A DNA stretch of 64,000 bases from Coniella vitis (lineage: Eukaryota; Ascomycota; Sordariomycetes; Diaporthales; Schizoparmaceae). Positions within the stretch are counted from its first letter, which is position 1. Each line of letters starts with the position of its first letter. Of this stretch, positions 39,300-52,304 are shown piece by piece. The translations under genes and the position numbers were made by a program. Below the pieces are notes generated by a model. It was not told the origin of the DNA. It was given only the letters and a program-made list of their open reading frames with translations, and did no database searches. The DNA lies in the NCBI GenBank assembly GCA_011317545.1, contig WUJK01000015.1, positions 516,396 to 580,395 of the forward strand. The letters are read 5' to 3'.

Positions 39300-39854
39300 T
39301 ATTGAAACTTAGGGTTATATAAGTTATAGAAATAAGCTAGCGTAATTATATATTAGTAAGTCGGAACTTTAATAGACCGATAGGGGATAATTATATATTT
39401 AAGACCTATTTCTTATAAGGAATTCCTAATAAGAAGCGGTAATAGGATTAGTTAATCCTAGAAGGATAATAAACTAATTAGGATAAATATATTAGATAAG
39501 TAATATATCTAATCGATTTATAGATATATTAGATTAGTAATATATCTAATCGATCTATAGATATATTAGATTAGGAATAAATCTAAGTAATCTAATATTA
39601 GATAGAATATTTCATATAGAATAACGGAAGGATATAAGGATAACGGATTTTCCTAGCTATTAAATAGTTTTCCTTATAATCTTTAGTTATAAATCTAAGT
39701 ATTATTTTATATAATAGGGTAAACCCTTTTAATTATTTATAATACTTAATATTACTCGATAACGTACGAAGACTTAAAGGTAATACTTCCCTATCTACTA
39801 ATATATAACTTATAGGTACTTCCAGAATTAGGGATTTAGGTAAGGATTATTATA
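39300..39854 (+). repeat. E3 3' LTR (555 bp)
   Basis: It follows AGAAGGGAGATAA. It shares its 5' and 3' portions with the other LTRs but has its own centre, including a 37-bp direct repeat at about 39501-39574 that is nearly palindromic (AATATATCTA...TAGATATATT). Fully RIP-mutated. It lacks the AGGGTTAGGGTTA motif. Confidence 0.85.
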
Positions 39855-42250
39855 CTATCGCTTTATTATTATACTATTTTAATCCTGCTTTACTAATATA
39901 TATAGAAATAGATATGTTTTAGTAACCTATTAGAGCTATTTTATTATAGTTATTTAATATAGTTTAGTATTTAATTACTTTTCGCTCTAAAACGTTAACT
40001 CTAGTTAAAGCGCGTTATAATATAAGAGATTAGGAACTATTTATTATCGTTAATACTACGTTAAACTAGCATTAATACCTCTTATATATATAAACCCTAG
40101 TTATTATTAAGATTAATTATCTAAATTAGAGTTTTTAGGAAATAAAAAGATAGCTATTAGCGAGGTAAATATAATAGCTATAGCTATTAAGTAATTATAA
40201 CTTTGCTATTATTTATTAACCTAGTTAATTAAATCCTATAGACGGATTATTATAGCGTCCTAATTATTATAATAGCGCGAAAGCTAATAAGGAGCTATAT
40301 ATACCTAGCGATTTTATTATATAAGTATCTAAAAACCTAATATAATTAAAACGGATTTACCGAAATAATAAACTAAGTATTAAAGAGGTATTATCTATTA
40401 TAAGATTAATAACTTCCTATTTATAGATAAGCTACGAATATATAATCTTAGAGTATATTTTAGATAAACTAAGTAGTATTATCTCGTTATTAAATAGAGG
40501 AGGTAGTATTTATAAGACTAGATCTAGGAATATTATCCTATATAGGTTATTAAGTTACTTAAAAGTAGTAGTAAAGTATATAGGACGGAGAGCTTACTTT
40601 TTAATAATATATACTCTCGGATAGAGATTAAAGACCTTTAAGCGAAGTTATTAGATTATATAATCTAAGCTTAAACTATACGTTAGTTTTATAATTTACC
40701 TATTTAGAAGTAGGCTTTATAACTCTATTATCCTTCTACGTATATAGCCTTAACATATTACGATAATAGCTATATAGCTAGATAGACCTCTCTATATTAA
40801 AGTTAAAAATATATAATAGAACGATCTATTTATAGTATCCGGTAAATAGAAAGTATATAGAATCCGTATAACAAACGTATAAAATACTCGATATAGACTC
40901 TTAATAATAAAGGACTAACTTTATATACTTTAGGTACTTATACTTCGAAGGGAATTACTATTAGTATATTATAATAATATAACTATAGGCTATTTCGGCT
41001 TTAATAAATCTTATAAGCTATTTAAATATTATTACTTTTAGCCTTTTATACGTAAGGATATAAAATAATATACTAATACTTATATAATTTATTAATAAGC
41101 TAAAGCTATAACTTACCGTCCTTATAGCTTATTAATAGCGTTACCGGTATTTACCCGCCCTTAGTAGAAAGTTTTAATAGATTTTATTATTAAGTTGCTA
41201 GTATCTATAGAAAGTAATAGAAAAGCCTATAATTCGATTTTAGTTATTATAGATCGCTATATAAAATATAGACTATATATACTAACGATAACTCGACTTA
41301 TAAGTAGCGGACTCGTAGACTTAGTTATACGATATATATTTTAATTATTTAGAATACTAGATAAAATTATTTCCGATAGAGGAAGCCTATTTATAAGTAC
41401 CTTTTAGAGTTCCTTTTATAATTATTTAGCAATAAAGCGGCGTCTTAGCACTATAATATACCCGTAAACGGATAGTTAAATATAACGCTTAAATTAAACT
41501 TTAGAACTTTACTTATATATATATTACGATATTAAATAAGTAGATTAAGCGTAACGTTTACCTATAACTTAATTTACTTATAATAATACGCTATATTTAT
41601 TAATCTCTTTATTACCTACTTATACTTTAATAGGATATAACCCTTATTTACCTTCTAACTATCCTAGTTACCTAAAGATAATAGCGCTAGCTGCTATAAA
41701 GAGAGTAATAATTATACTACAAAAACGTATTATTATAGAGTAATATTTATATAATGCTTAAGCTAATTATACTAAATAGTATAATACGAAGTATATTAAT
41801 AAAAGATTTTTACCTAATTAACTAATCTTAATCTCTACGAAAAACTTACGGTAATAATATATATTAGCAAAATTAGTAGATAAATACCTTAGTCTATTTC
41901 GAGTACTAGAGGTAATTAGTATATATAGATTAGTATATCGATTAGAACTACCGAAAGCTTATAAAGTTTCTAATATCTTTTATATCTCTATATTAAAGTA
42001 GTTTAATAGTAGAGAAGGCAATAATCCTAAACTATAACCTAAGATTAATATTAAAGGTAAAGAATATTTTAAAGTCGAAGTAATTCTAATATATCGAGGT
42101 CTGAAAAAATAACGATAATTTTTTATTCGATAAAAGAATTATAGCAGCGAAAGCGATACGTAGAAGCTACGTTAATATATTAATAATAGAGATATAATTT
42201 AAAAATACGAAATATAATTAATAGCTAAACCGAAAATTACGAAGAATTAA
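39855..42250 (+). pseudogene. Second gypsy family: RNase H, integrase and chromodomain relic, 5'-truncated
   Basis: It begins directly after the E3 LTR inside RNase H (IEID...IGAI, ARYNIRDQELF). Integrase follows at about 41140-41990 (FIIKLLV, IIDRYIKY, IISDRGSLF). Next comes the gypsy integrase C-terminus (YRLELPKAYKVSNIFYISILK) and a chromodomain-like block at about 42060-42180. Sequence and spacing differ from E1-E3, so this is a different chromovirus family. The 5' part is absent on this side, consistent with E3 having inserted into it. Confidence 0.75.
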
Positions 42251-42329
42251 AACTAATCTAAGTAGCTAATTAATATAAACTATACGATATTATAACGATT
42301 AAGTAATATAAAGTATACTTACTAGTTAT

Positions 42330-43010
42330 AGCTAATAGTGATAGCTTAAATACCGCTATTACCGCTATTACTATTATCACCGTTATCGCTACTATTACCG
42401 CTATTACCGCTATTACTACCGTTATTACTACCTCTACCCTACGTATTAGTACTATTATCGTTATTATTATTATAATTATCGTCTTCTTTATCGTTATTAT
42501 AAGTATTAATAGCCTCGGCTAACCGTTCTCTAATATTAGCTAATCGTTCTAGTATATTAACCCCGCGAGTAAGTAGTAATATTATATCGCGAGTAATAGT
42601 AAGTTATTTAATATTACTACTATTACTAATAACGATAATAGGGCTAGTATTACCCTACGAATTCGTAATACTTTTACCGCTATTATTATCCTTACTAGTA
42701 GTAAATAGATAGGATTAAGCGTAAGGAATCTTCGAAATAGCCTCTTTTAGCTAGTCGGTAGTAAAAGGGTACTAAGATAATATAATCGTACGGACGGTAA
42801 AAGGTATCTATTTAGTTACTTATTAGTATATTTATTATAATATAATAGATTTAAATAAGTATACTTATATAATAGTAAGGCTAGTTATTTTTAGTATAAT
42901 ATTTATATTTAGTATTAATACCTAATACTATTAGTATTAGTCCGATATATAGGAGAAAGGCTATTTATTAGGATAAGGTTTATAAATATAGTTTAGCTTC
43001 TTAGCTATTA
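42330..43010 (-). pseudogene. Antisense ORF relic of the second gypsy family
   Basis: A minus-strand frame includes YRLAKEAISKIPYA, VNILERLANIRERLAEAINTYNNDKEDD and an Asn/Ser/Gly-rich tail. It lies downstream of the chromodomain, opposite to pol, the same arrangement as in E1-E3, but with no sequence likeness that I can see. Function unknown; moderate confidence that it was coding. Confidence 0.45.
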
Positions 43011-43993
43011 TATAAATATAGTATATATACTATTCTATAATAGGCTAAGCGGGGGCTAAAGGGCTATTATTATTTTTATTAATAGTTATAGCGATTTTAA
43101 TATATTTACTAAGCTTAAGAGTATAGTTAACGGTATTTTAACGTAAGATAAATATAAAAGTTACTTACTAATTACCGTTATTATTAGTAGGGCGCTTAAG
43201 AGGTATTTTTATTTATCTAATTAATAAACGTTACAATTACTATAATAAAGCGTTAGTATTATATACTAGTTACGAAAACGTAGGAAGAGAGTAAAATAAT
43301 AAGCGCTATAAAACTGCTTTTTAGTAGAGAAGATAAAGCGTATAATAAGGGGAAACTAAAAGGGAATACTAATAAAATATTTAAAAGTTTAATTTAAAGG
43401 AAGAAAGAAAAGGAAAGAGAAGTAAATTAATAGAGAAAAAAGAGTAGCTTTTATAGTTAAAGAGGTAAAGCTATCGTAATAGTTAGGTAGCTCGTATACC
43501 CTGCCTCTTTATTACTATTACTACTATCTTTACTATTACTATTATTCTTTTATTATTACTATTACCCTTAGCGTAAACTATTCTTATTTACTACTCTTTT
43601 ATTACTACTATTATTCTATTATTATTACTATTATTCTATTATAACTACGGTATTACTAACGATATTTTAAAACCTCTCGATAATAATATAATAATAATAA
43701 TATAATAATAAGGATTAATAAAGTAATAATAAAGAAACTTTAACGTATAATATACTATATTATTCCTAATACCGATATTTAATAATAATACGCTATTTTT
43801 AGAATAATAATATAGCTACTATATTATAATACTAATAAAGAGAATTAGATCTTAAATATATAACCTATAACTCGATTATAGATAATCTGCTTAAACGTAA
43901 CGAATTATTATATAAAGTATTCTAACCTAGATTGCTATTATTAATAAGAAGGATATCTTCTAATAATTAATAGCTTCGAGGATAAAGCTTATA

Positions 43994-44240
43994 AGAAGGG
44001 GGATATTATTAGAGTTTAAACTAGAAACTTACTTACCTATCGCTTAAAAGCAACGGGAACCCTACGAAGTTAATTATATTTATAATTATAGACGAAAACT
44101 GGAATATTAAAAAGAAAAGAAAGAAACTAAGTTTAGTTTAATTTCCGAATATAACTTTATAGAAAATATATTTTAAATACTACTAAAGCCCTGCTTATTA
44201 GATACTCTCTTATATTCTATTACTTTACCTACTAAAACCC
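43994..44240 (+). repeat. Probable 3' LTR of the second gypsy family
   Basis: A purine tract (AAGAAGGGGGA, about 43984-43994) precedes TATTATTAGAGTTT, and the segment ends near CCCTGATATA. Its partner is not in the window, so the boundaries are estimates. Confidence 0.4.
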
Positions 44241-44286
44241 TGATATAAGGTTATAAGCTTAGCCGTATATTACCTAATACCCTACT

Positions 44287-44794
44287 TATAATAATCCTTA
44301 CCTAAATCCCTGATTCTAGAGGTATTTATAAGTTATATATTAGTAGGTAGGGAAGTCTTACCTTTAAGTCTCCGTATATTATCGAGTAATATTAAGTATT
44401 ATAAGTAATTAAGAGGGATTATCCTATTATATAAAATAATACTTAGATTTATAACTAAAGATTATAAGGAAAACTATCTAATAGCTAGGAAATCTATCGT
44501 CCTTATATCCTTCCGTTATTTCTATCGTAATAAGCCTTACTCTTTTATACTTAGTAACGCTTACTAAGGCTTACTAATACTTACTAAAGCTTAGTAAGTA
44601 ATTATAATCTAATCCTTAATTAGTCCGTTACTTCCTAGGATTATCTAATCCCTCCCTACTTCTTATTAGGAAACCATAATAAGGAGTAGGTCTATTTATA
44701 TAAATATCCCCTATCGGTCCGTTAAGGTTCCGATTTACTAATATATAATTACGCTAGCTTATTTCTATAACCTATACGATTATAGGTTATAATA
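44287..44794 (-). repeat. 508-bp LTR (type C), minus strand, 3' LTR of E6
   Basis: On the minus strand it begins TATTATAACC after AAAAGGGAGATAA and ends GGATTATTATA. The termini are shared with the other LTRs. The centre (repeated CTTAGTAAG/CTTACTAA motifs around 44520-44600) is unique. It lacks AGGGTTAGGGTTA. Confidence 0.85.
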
Positions 44795-44899
44795 TTATCT
44801 CCCTTTTATTAGTCTTTATCCCTAAAGACCTATAGTATTTCCGTAAATAGTCCTACTTAATATTCTTACTCCGGATTATACCTTCTTAATTCGTTATAT

Positions 44900-45500
44900 C
44901 GTTAAGGATTATAAAATCGTATAATACGAATTCCGGATCTTCGTCTTTATCTAAAAAGCGTCTTATTTATATCGAACGTTTCTATTATATTAAGACTAGT
45001 AGATTTAAGGTTATACCTTACTCTCTATATTTAGAGGAAGGTTTAGTATACCGGGTAGTAGATAGTATAAAGAGTTATTATTAATATATAAAACGGGGTT
45101 ATTCTTATAATAGAAATCGTATACCGGCGTTTTCTTATAAATTACTATATAACTTTTATTTAAAACTCTTTTTAGTTAGTCGTAGTATCTTTAGTTTCTC
45201 GTATTATTAATAAGTTATCTTAGATTAATAATCGAGAGCTTTAAAAGGAGAGTTATCTAGCTAAATTCTAGGCTTAATTAAATAAATCCTTATCTTATTT
45301 AGCTTATTTAAAGAAGTAGCGCTATTTTCTTTAGGAGAAAGGCGTAAAATTAGTAAATACCGGGTTAAAGGAGGAGGAATAAGAGCGTATTACTAAGACT
45401 ATTTAAGCTATTTCGTCCGAAAAGGCTATACTATCTATATAAGATCCTTTATTTAAAGGTATAGATTAGAATATATTAGTAGCGCTTAATACTACGATTA
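44900..45500 (+). pseudogene. E6 antisense ORF relic (plus strand, opposite to E6)
   Basis: The plus-strand frame has IPYSLYLEEGLVYRVVDS, YIKRGYSYNRNRIPAF and, after a frameshift, LNKSLSYLAYLKK and EKGVKLVNTGLKEEE. These align by eye with the E1 antisense frame (IPYSLYTSKGWLYRIIDS, YVKRGKRYNRNNIPI, KLVNTGLESLN). This is the best pair showing that the antisense frame is a conserved protein. Confidence 0.65.
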
Positions 45501-45539
45501 ATTAATCGGGATTTAACCTAGGTTCTCTATATATTAGGG

Positions 45540-48500
45540 GTTCTTAAGTTCGTATTCCCTAATAAGGTCCCTATAAACGTTTTTAAGCGGTTCCTATATA
45601 TTTTCCGAATTATCGTATCCTTTCTATTTAATAAGATACTATTTTCCGTATCCGCACTTATATAAGTTAAGGATTTATTCGACTTTATATTACGCTTATT
45701 CTGGTTCGATAAGGTTTATATTATATAAAAGTTCTACGTTTATTAGTATTAATTCTAGGAGTAAAATATAGAAAACTAAGTATAATCGTATATATAGGAT
45801 TTCGAGTTTATAATTAACTGGTGAGATTTATTATACTATTTTATAAGGTTTAAGTTTCTTATAGTATTCCAGGGCTTGGTGTGGAGCGTTTATTTAACTA
45901 TAATGCCTAGTAAAAACTAGCTATATTAGGCTCAAGGCCCCTTTAGAAGTAGTTAACAATAGATATACTTTTCTCTCGTTCTAATCTAACCCCTATAGGG
46001 CTTATTTCTATAGTCTTTAGCTTAGAATAGCTTTAGGGTAGTTTCTTTTCCTTTTAAGTCCCTATAAAGCCGACTCCCTTTAACTCGAATACTCTAAGGG
46101 ATTAGCTATATCTCCTATATACTCTTTTCCGTATATCCTATAAGCGCCTAAGCGTTATCTAGCCTCTAATCAGAAGCTATAGATAAGCGAAGAGGTCTAA
46201 TTAGGGTGGCTAGCAGTTATTTGCTGCCTTGTTAACCGATTATTTTTGCTGTTTTAGCACCCTAACTAGTTTAATAGTCGAGTTTATCGCTAGGTTTAAT
46301 AATTTTAATATTTTTACGATTAAGGTAAACTTTATCTCCCTTTTATAAAATTATTCCTTTAATCCTTTTCTAATTAGTATATTTTATTATTTATTCCTTA
46401 ATATCTTAAAGTATATATATAGTATCTTTATATAATTATTTAATTCTTTTTATATATTAATCTACCGTTTCTATATTTCTACCTAGTATTATTTTATAAT
46501 ATACCGTAGGGTTATATCTATAAAGTAGGAAGAATAGTAATTTTCCTATACTTATCGTATCTATACTATTATAAGCGAATTATATTATAAGTAAGAGTTC
46601 GACCTAATTATTTTATTTATAGTTAACGTAATATCGTATATATTATTTTATAATCTAATTAGTATATTTTATCTATCCTTTTATCTAAGGATAAAATACT
46701 ATAGATATATATTATATTATTCCGAGGTATTTAGTAAATAAGATTTAGAATTTCGATATAAATTTTCTATCTTTATTTAATATAATTTCTTAGGGTATTC
46801 CGTAGTTAGCGATAATAATATAAAGGAATATATATATACATTCTTCTATAGTACTATTTTCTTTATAGGGTATAGAATATATATACTTATTTAGTTTATA
46901 AACTATTATTAAGATATTATTATATTATACTTAAGTTAAAGGTTCTTATAAGAGAAGTAGCTTAATAATAAAGTCTAAATTAATAGATAATTAAATAGTT
47001 ATAAGTATTAATAGAGATTATAATAATCCGTAGTATTTATATTATTCTATCTTATTTCGTTTATATATATCGTAGTTATTAACGATATCTATAACTTATT
47101 TCTTAAGGTGCATTAGATTCTAATAATATTAGATCCTTTTATAAGTTACTCTAATTCTTTAGTATTTATATACTAGTATATTATAGATACTTCGGATATA
47201 GTTATTTTATTCCGATATTATTATATTATCGAAGTTAGGTATTTCTCCTTCGATATATAGTATTATATTAAGTTCCTTAGTAATAGATAATATAATAAGG
47301 TTACCTTCCGAATCTTCCTTAAAGATTACTATAATATCTTAGTCTTTATTATTACTATCCTTATAATCTAATCGTCTATTAAGAGCGTTTATTCGCTTAT
47401 TTTCTTTACTTTTATAATAGATAATTTTAAAGTCGAATTTTAAAAGAAATTCGTATTATCTAACTTATCGTTTATTAAGCTACTTTATCGAGGTAAATAC
47501 CTAAAGGTTCTTATAATCTATATATATAAGAATTTACTATTTTATACTAATAAAATAGTATTATTATTCCTTAAAAGCTTTTATTATTATTATAAGTTCT
47601 TAATCAGGCGTTTTATAATTAAGTTCTAATCCGTTTAGCTTTTTACTAAAGTTATTAATTATCTATAATTATCCTTTATTATCTTATTACCCGAGATATT
47701 TACTAAGTATATAATCTAATATATTTATCTCGATCTCGAAAACTTTATTTTAATCTATTTCGATTAGGATTAATTCTAATATAATTATATTCTTAATTAT
47801 ATTAAAGGCTTTTTATATCTATTCGTTTTAATTAAAGGTAATATCCTTTTTTATAAGTTTTATAAGTAATATTATAATATTATTATATTTTTTAATAAAT
47901 TATTAGTAGAAGTTAATATAACTTAGGAAGGCTTTAATATCCTTAATATTCTAAGGTATAAGCTAGTCTCTAATTATTTATATTTTATCTTTCTATATTT
48001 ATATATATCTTAATATAATAATATATTTAAGATAATTAACTTCTTAGGTATTTTAGTTATATTTAATAAGTTCTATTAAAATCTTATTATCTTAGAGAAT
48101 TTATAGAATTATTATAATATACTTTTTATATTCCTCGAATATCTTTAAGTAAATAAGGATATTATTTAGATAAGCGATTATAAAATAATCGAGGTATTCG
48201 TATAAGATAAAGCTTATTATTTCTTAGAATAATATAAAGGCGTTAATAAGTCCGAATAATATAATAAGATATCCGAAATATCCGTAGTATATTCTAAACG
48301 CTATTTTCTATTCTTCTCCTAATTTAATACGGATATATATATATCCTTCTTTAAAGTCGAGGGCTATAAACTATTAGGCTCCTCTAAATCTATCTCTAAG
48401 GTCTATAAAGAAAGGTAGGGGGTATTAGTTTTTAATTATAATATCGTTAAGCTATCGATAGTTAATATAGTTATAGTTTACCGTTCTTCTTTAGTATAAA

Positions 48501-51500
48501 TAGGATTAAGTATCCTATTAGTAAATATAAAGGTCTAATATAACCTTTCTTAAGACTTTCGTCGATATATTCTCTAAATACTTTAAGTTTATCCTTATCT
48601 AATCTATAAATAGGAAAGAACTTTAGTTATTCTCCTTCTTTAAGTAGGATTTTATAGTTATATAAGTTATATTTTAGTAGGCTATTATCGAATTTTCCTT
48701 AAAATAGTTTTATAAACTTCCGATACTCTTCTAATATACCGGAGAGGTCTTTAAATATATATTCTTCCGTATATACTACGAGGAATAAGAGATATTATTA
48801 TATATATTTTATTCCTTCTTAAACTTACTACGATAATATATCCTATTATTTATCGAATTCTATTATATTATATCTTAATCTGCTATATCCCTTACTTTCT
48901 TAAGTATTAACTATTACTAGATCCTTCTCTATAAGCTATCGAGGCTTATCGTATCCTTTAGTAGCTATTATCTTACCTCTTCTCGATTTAAAGATATATA
49001 TAAATTTGTTTAAGCCCCTATTATCTAGGTATTATTTAGTAACTAAATCCGATCTTATACCTTTAATTATAAGCGTTCCTTAGGTATCCGCTTTATTCTA
49101 TAAAATATAGCTATTAATTTAATTAATTTAAGGAATTTCCTTTTTTAACTATAATATACCTAGAATTAGTTTATATTATATAATATCCGTAATATCGAAG
49201 TTTATTAATATTATATATCTATAGATTATAATTAGTAATTAAATAGATTCTATATCGATAATACCTTAGCTATAAGTAATCTCTATACCTTTTATAATAC
49301 TAAGTTTATAGGGGTTTATTTTCTTCTTCTAAGGTATTTATTCTTTATTAATTACGCTTAGGGATATAAAGTTTCCTTATACTCCGTTATCTAGGAGTAT
49401 TATATAGTATTTACCGTTAATTTATACTACGATTTTTAAATATTTATATATTAAGCTATCCGTTATATAGAGGGACTTCGTTATAAGTCCTAATCGCTTA
49501 CTATCCCTTATAAGCGATCCTTACCTTTTAGGTTCTATAGTTCTTACTAAACTCTAAGGGCTACTATCTATACTAAATCCTTAGCTTATTTTATTCCGCG
49601 TTATATATATATTACGGCTTATCGTTATAGTAGTACTTCGCTTTCCGTATATACTAGCTTCGTAAGCCTTTCTCTCTATTTCTATTCGCGTATTCTATAC
49701 TAGTTATATACCTTTTCTTATACGTAGAGTATATCCTAGGGTATTATATATTAGTACTATCGTACTAAGCGTTACGTATATTTATAAGGGTATTCGTATA
49801 TTAAACCGATTTAGGCGTAATTTTCTCTTTTCTTAAGTACCGTCTAATATTTACTATTATTATTATCGTATACGGTGATATATTATCCTAGTTCGTATAT
49901 AGGGAACTATTCGTTAGTTACCTTATACTTAAAGTATTATCTATAATTATATATAAAGTAGGAGAACTATACAATTTAGTAGTATTCTCCGTAAAACTAG
50001 TTAAGTTATATATCTTCTTTTAGAAGAGGGGTTTCGTCTTAATAGGTTATTATCCTAAATAGTTCCTTAAGTATAATACTATAGATAAGGTAGTTTATAT
50101 CTCCTTCGTTAGTATCTTAATCTATAGAACTTTCTAATTCTATACTAGTTTCTTAATTAACGGTTTACGTTCTAGTATTCTAAGTAATATTAGGGGTTTC
50201 TAGTTCGGTAACTTCCGAAATTTAGCTTTTTAAGGGGGTAGCTTCGGTAGGAGCTATACTACTATATACTTCCCCTAATCTAGTATACTATAGTCCTTCT
50301 ATAACTATATTAAGGAGGCGTTATACTCCTTCTGGGTTTACTAGGAGGTTTTCGTATATAATAAAGGGTTCTTCTTCGTCGAATTCCGGTATATAGGCTA
50401 TAATTTATTAATTATTTAGTAGTATATATCCTTTCATATTCTATTAATAGGGGTATTCCTTTATAAGCTAGGCTTATTACTTTATTACTAGTCTTTCGAA
50501 TAGACCGTTTTCCGTAGGGAGAGGTATCTTCTAAGTAACTATAATTTATCGTTTCTTATAAGGTTTCCAAGGGAACTATCCTAAGCCTTATTTTACCGAG
50601 AAGTATATTATATAATTATCCTTATAATAGAATATCTAGTTAAGGAGTTTATAACCGGGTTTATCCGATACTTACTCTAAAAGCGGGTTTTAGCTAGGAG
50701 TAGAATCCTAGGGTTTATATATTATAATATTAGCTTATCGTCCTTCTAAGATTTATTTAAATTATCGAGGTTTCTTCGGTTATCGATATTCTCGTATAAA
50801 GTAGCTTATCTTACTATAATTAAAGTATTCTATACTTAGGGGATTTCGCTAAGCTATGTCGAGCTTTATAAGGCCCAAGTATATAATACTGCTAATTACC
50901 GTACTTTATTACTAGAAGCTATATATTAGTATATACTAAGCCCTTTTACCGGTATTCGCTTAGTTTCTCTATATAATATAGCTTCCTCCTTTCTTATTCT
51001 TCTCTATACGTCTTTTATAAACGCGGTTATCGATATAGATAGCGTTATTACTAAATATTATAAAGTCTTCGGGCTAATCCTACTTAGAGAGTTTATCCTT
51101 TACTTTATCCTTAAATCCTTTATAATACCTATTAATAAGGTTCCTATCTCTATATAAGAGTCTTACCGAGAGGTATTTAAACCGAACGGTATATATTAAA
51201 GCTAATTTATTTTCCTTAAGTTCCGAGAGTTATTATATTATAGTTTTTTCTTTATTAGGGTCGCCGAATATTTCCTTAAGGGTATATTCGAATCCTAAAA
51301 ACGAATCGAATATATTCTTAATAATCTATTTACGCTAATCGAGATTACCTAGGTAATCGAGATAATTATAAAGTAAAGGTTTATATTAGATAAATACGTT
51401 TTGCTCGAATCGTATACCGGTTAGAATAACCTTATCGGGTTTAATAGTAAACTAGGCTATATTATATAGGAAGTATACGTTATAATAGGTAAGGAACCCT

Positions 51501-51842
51501 TAAAGCGTCTTCTAATTACTATTATATATAATAGGTTTATCTATCTTATAGCCGTTATTAGTATTCTAAATAATAAACGCTAGAGGTATAGCGGCCGTAG
51601 CTTAGTATTATTCGATCTATTAGGCCTACCGGTAAATAGTACGGTTCTATTACTTCTAAGCCTATTAGAGTATAGCGAGTTACTAAGTAAGTTCGATTAG
51701 CTATCTAGTTAACTCTTCCTAGATTATACCCTAGCGACGCCCTTCGCCTAAGGTAAATAAAATAGGAGTTTAAGGAGCTATTACTATACTTAATATTACC
51801 TAAGAGGTATATATAGACCGTCCTAAATAAGAGTTATAAAAA
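45540..51842 (-). pseudogene. E6 gag-pol relic
   Basis: A minus-strand copy of the E1 superfamily. The internal start at 51842 reads TTTTTATAACTC. Gag lies at about 51350-50700, protease near 49390 (LLDNGV in place of LLDSGV), RT at about 48500-48100 with YLNN for YLDD (near 48160), integrase at about 47100-46200, and chromodomain at about 45650-45550. The gag portion keeps more CG and CA than the RT portion. Its two ends carry different LTR types (B at the 5' end, C at the 3' end). Confidence 0.85.
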
Positions 51843-52304
51843 TATAATAATCCTTACCTAAATCCCTAATTCTGGAAGTACCTATAAGTTATATATTAGT
51901 AGAATAGGGAAGTATTACCTTTAAGTCCTAATATATATTGAATAATATCGAGTATAATTTCTATACGCTAAGTAATTAAGAGGGATTATACTATTAATAA
52001 GACTAGTTCTAGATTAGAGGTGTAGATTAATACTTAGATTTATAACTAAAGACTATAAGGAAACTATCTAATAGCTAGGAAATCCATCGTCCTTATATCC
52101 TTCCGTTATTCTACTAGAATACTCTTAAGCCTATAATCCGGTTACTATAATTACCGTAATCTTAGTAATTAACCCTAACCCTAATTATATTATCCTATAT
52201 AACTTAGTTATATAAGAGATCCTAACGGTCCGTTATAATTCCGTCCGTTGGGCGCATATTGCGTTGGCCCGTTCCTATAACCTATATAACCGTGGGTTAT
52301 AATA
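51843..52304 (-). repeat. 462-bp LTR (type B), minus strand, 5' LTR
   Basis: The same length and centre as 36107-36568. On the minus strand it is preceded by AATCCTAATCGAA, giving target duplication TCGAA (52305-52309), the same five bases that follow 36568. Its outer end keeps unmutated TGGGCGCATATTGCGTTGGCCCG. Telomere-like AACCCTAACCCT lies at 52171-52182. Confidence 0.88.
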
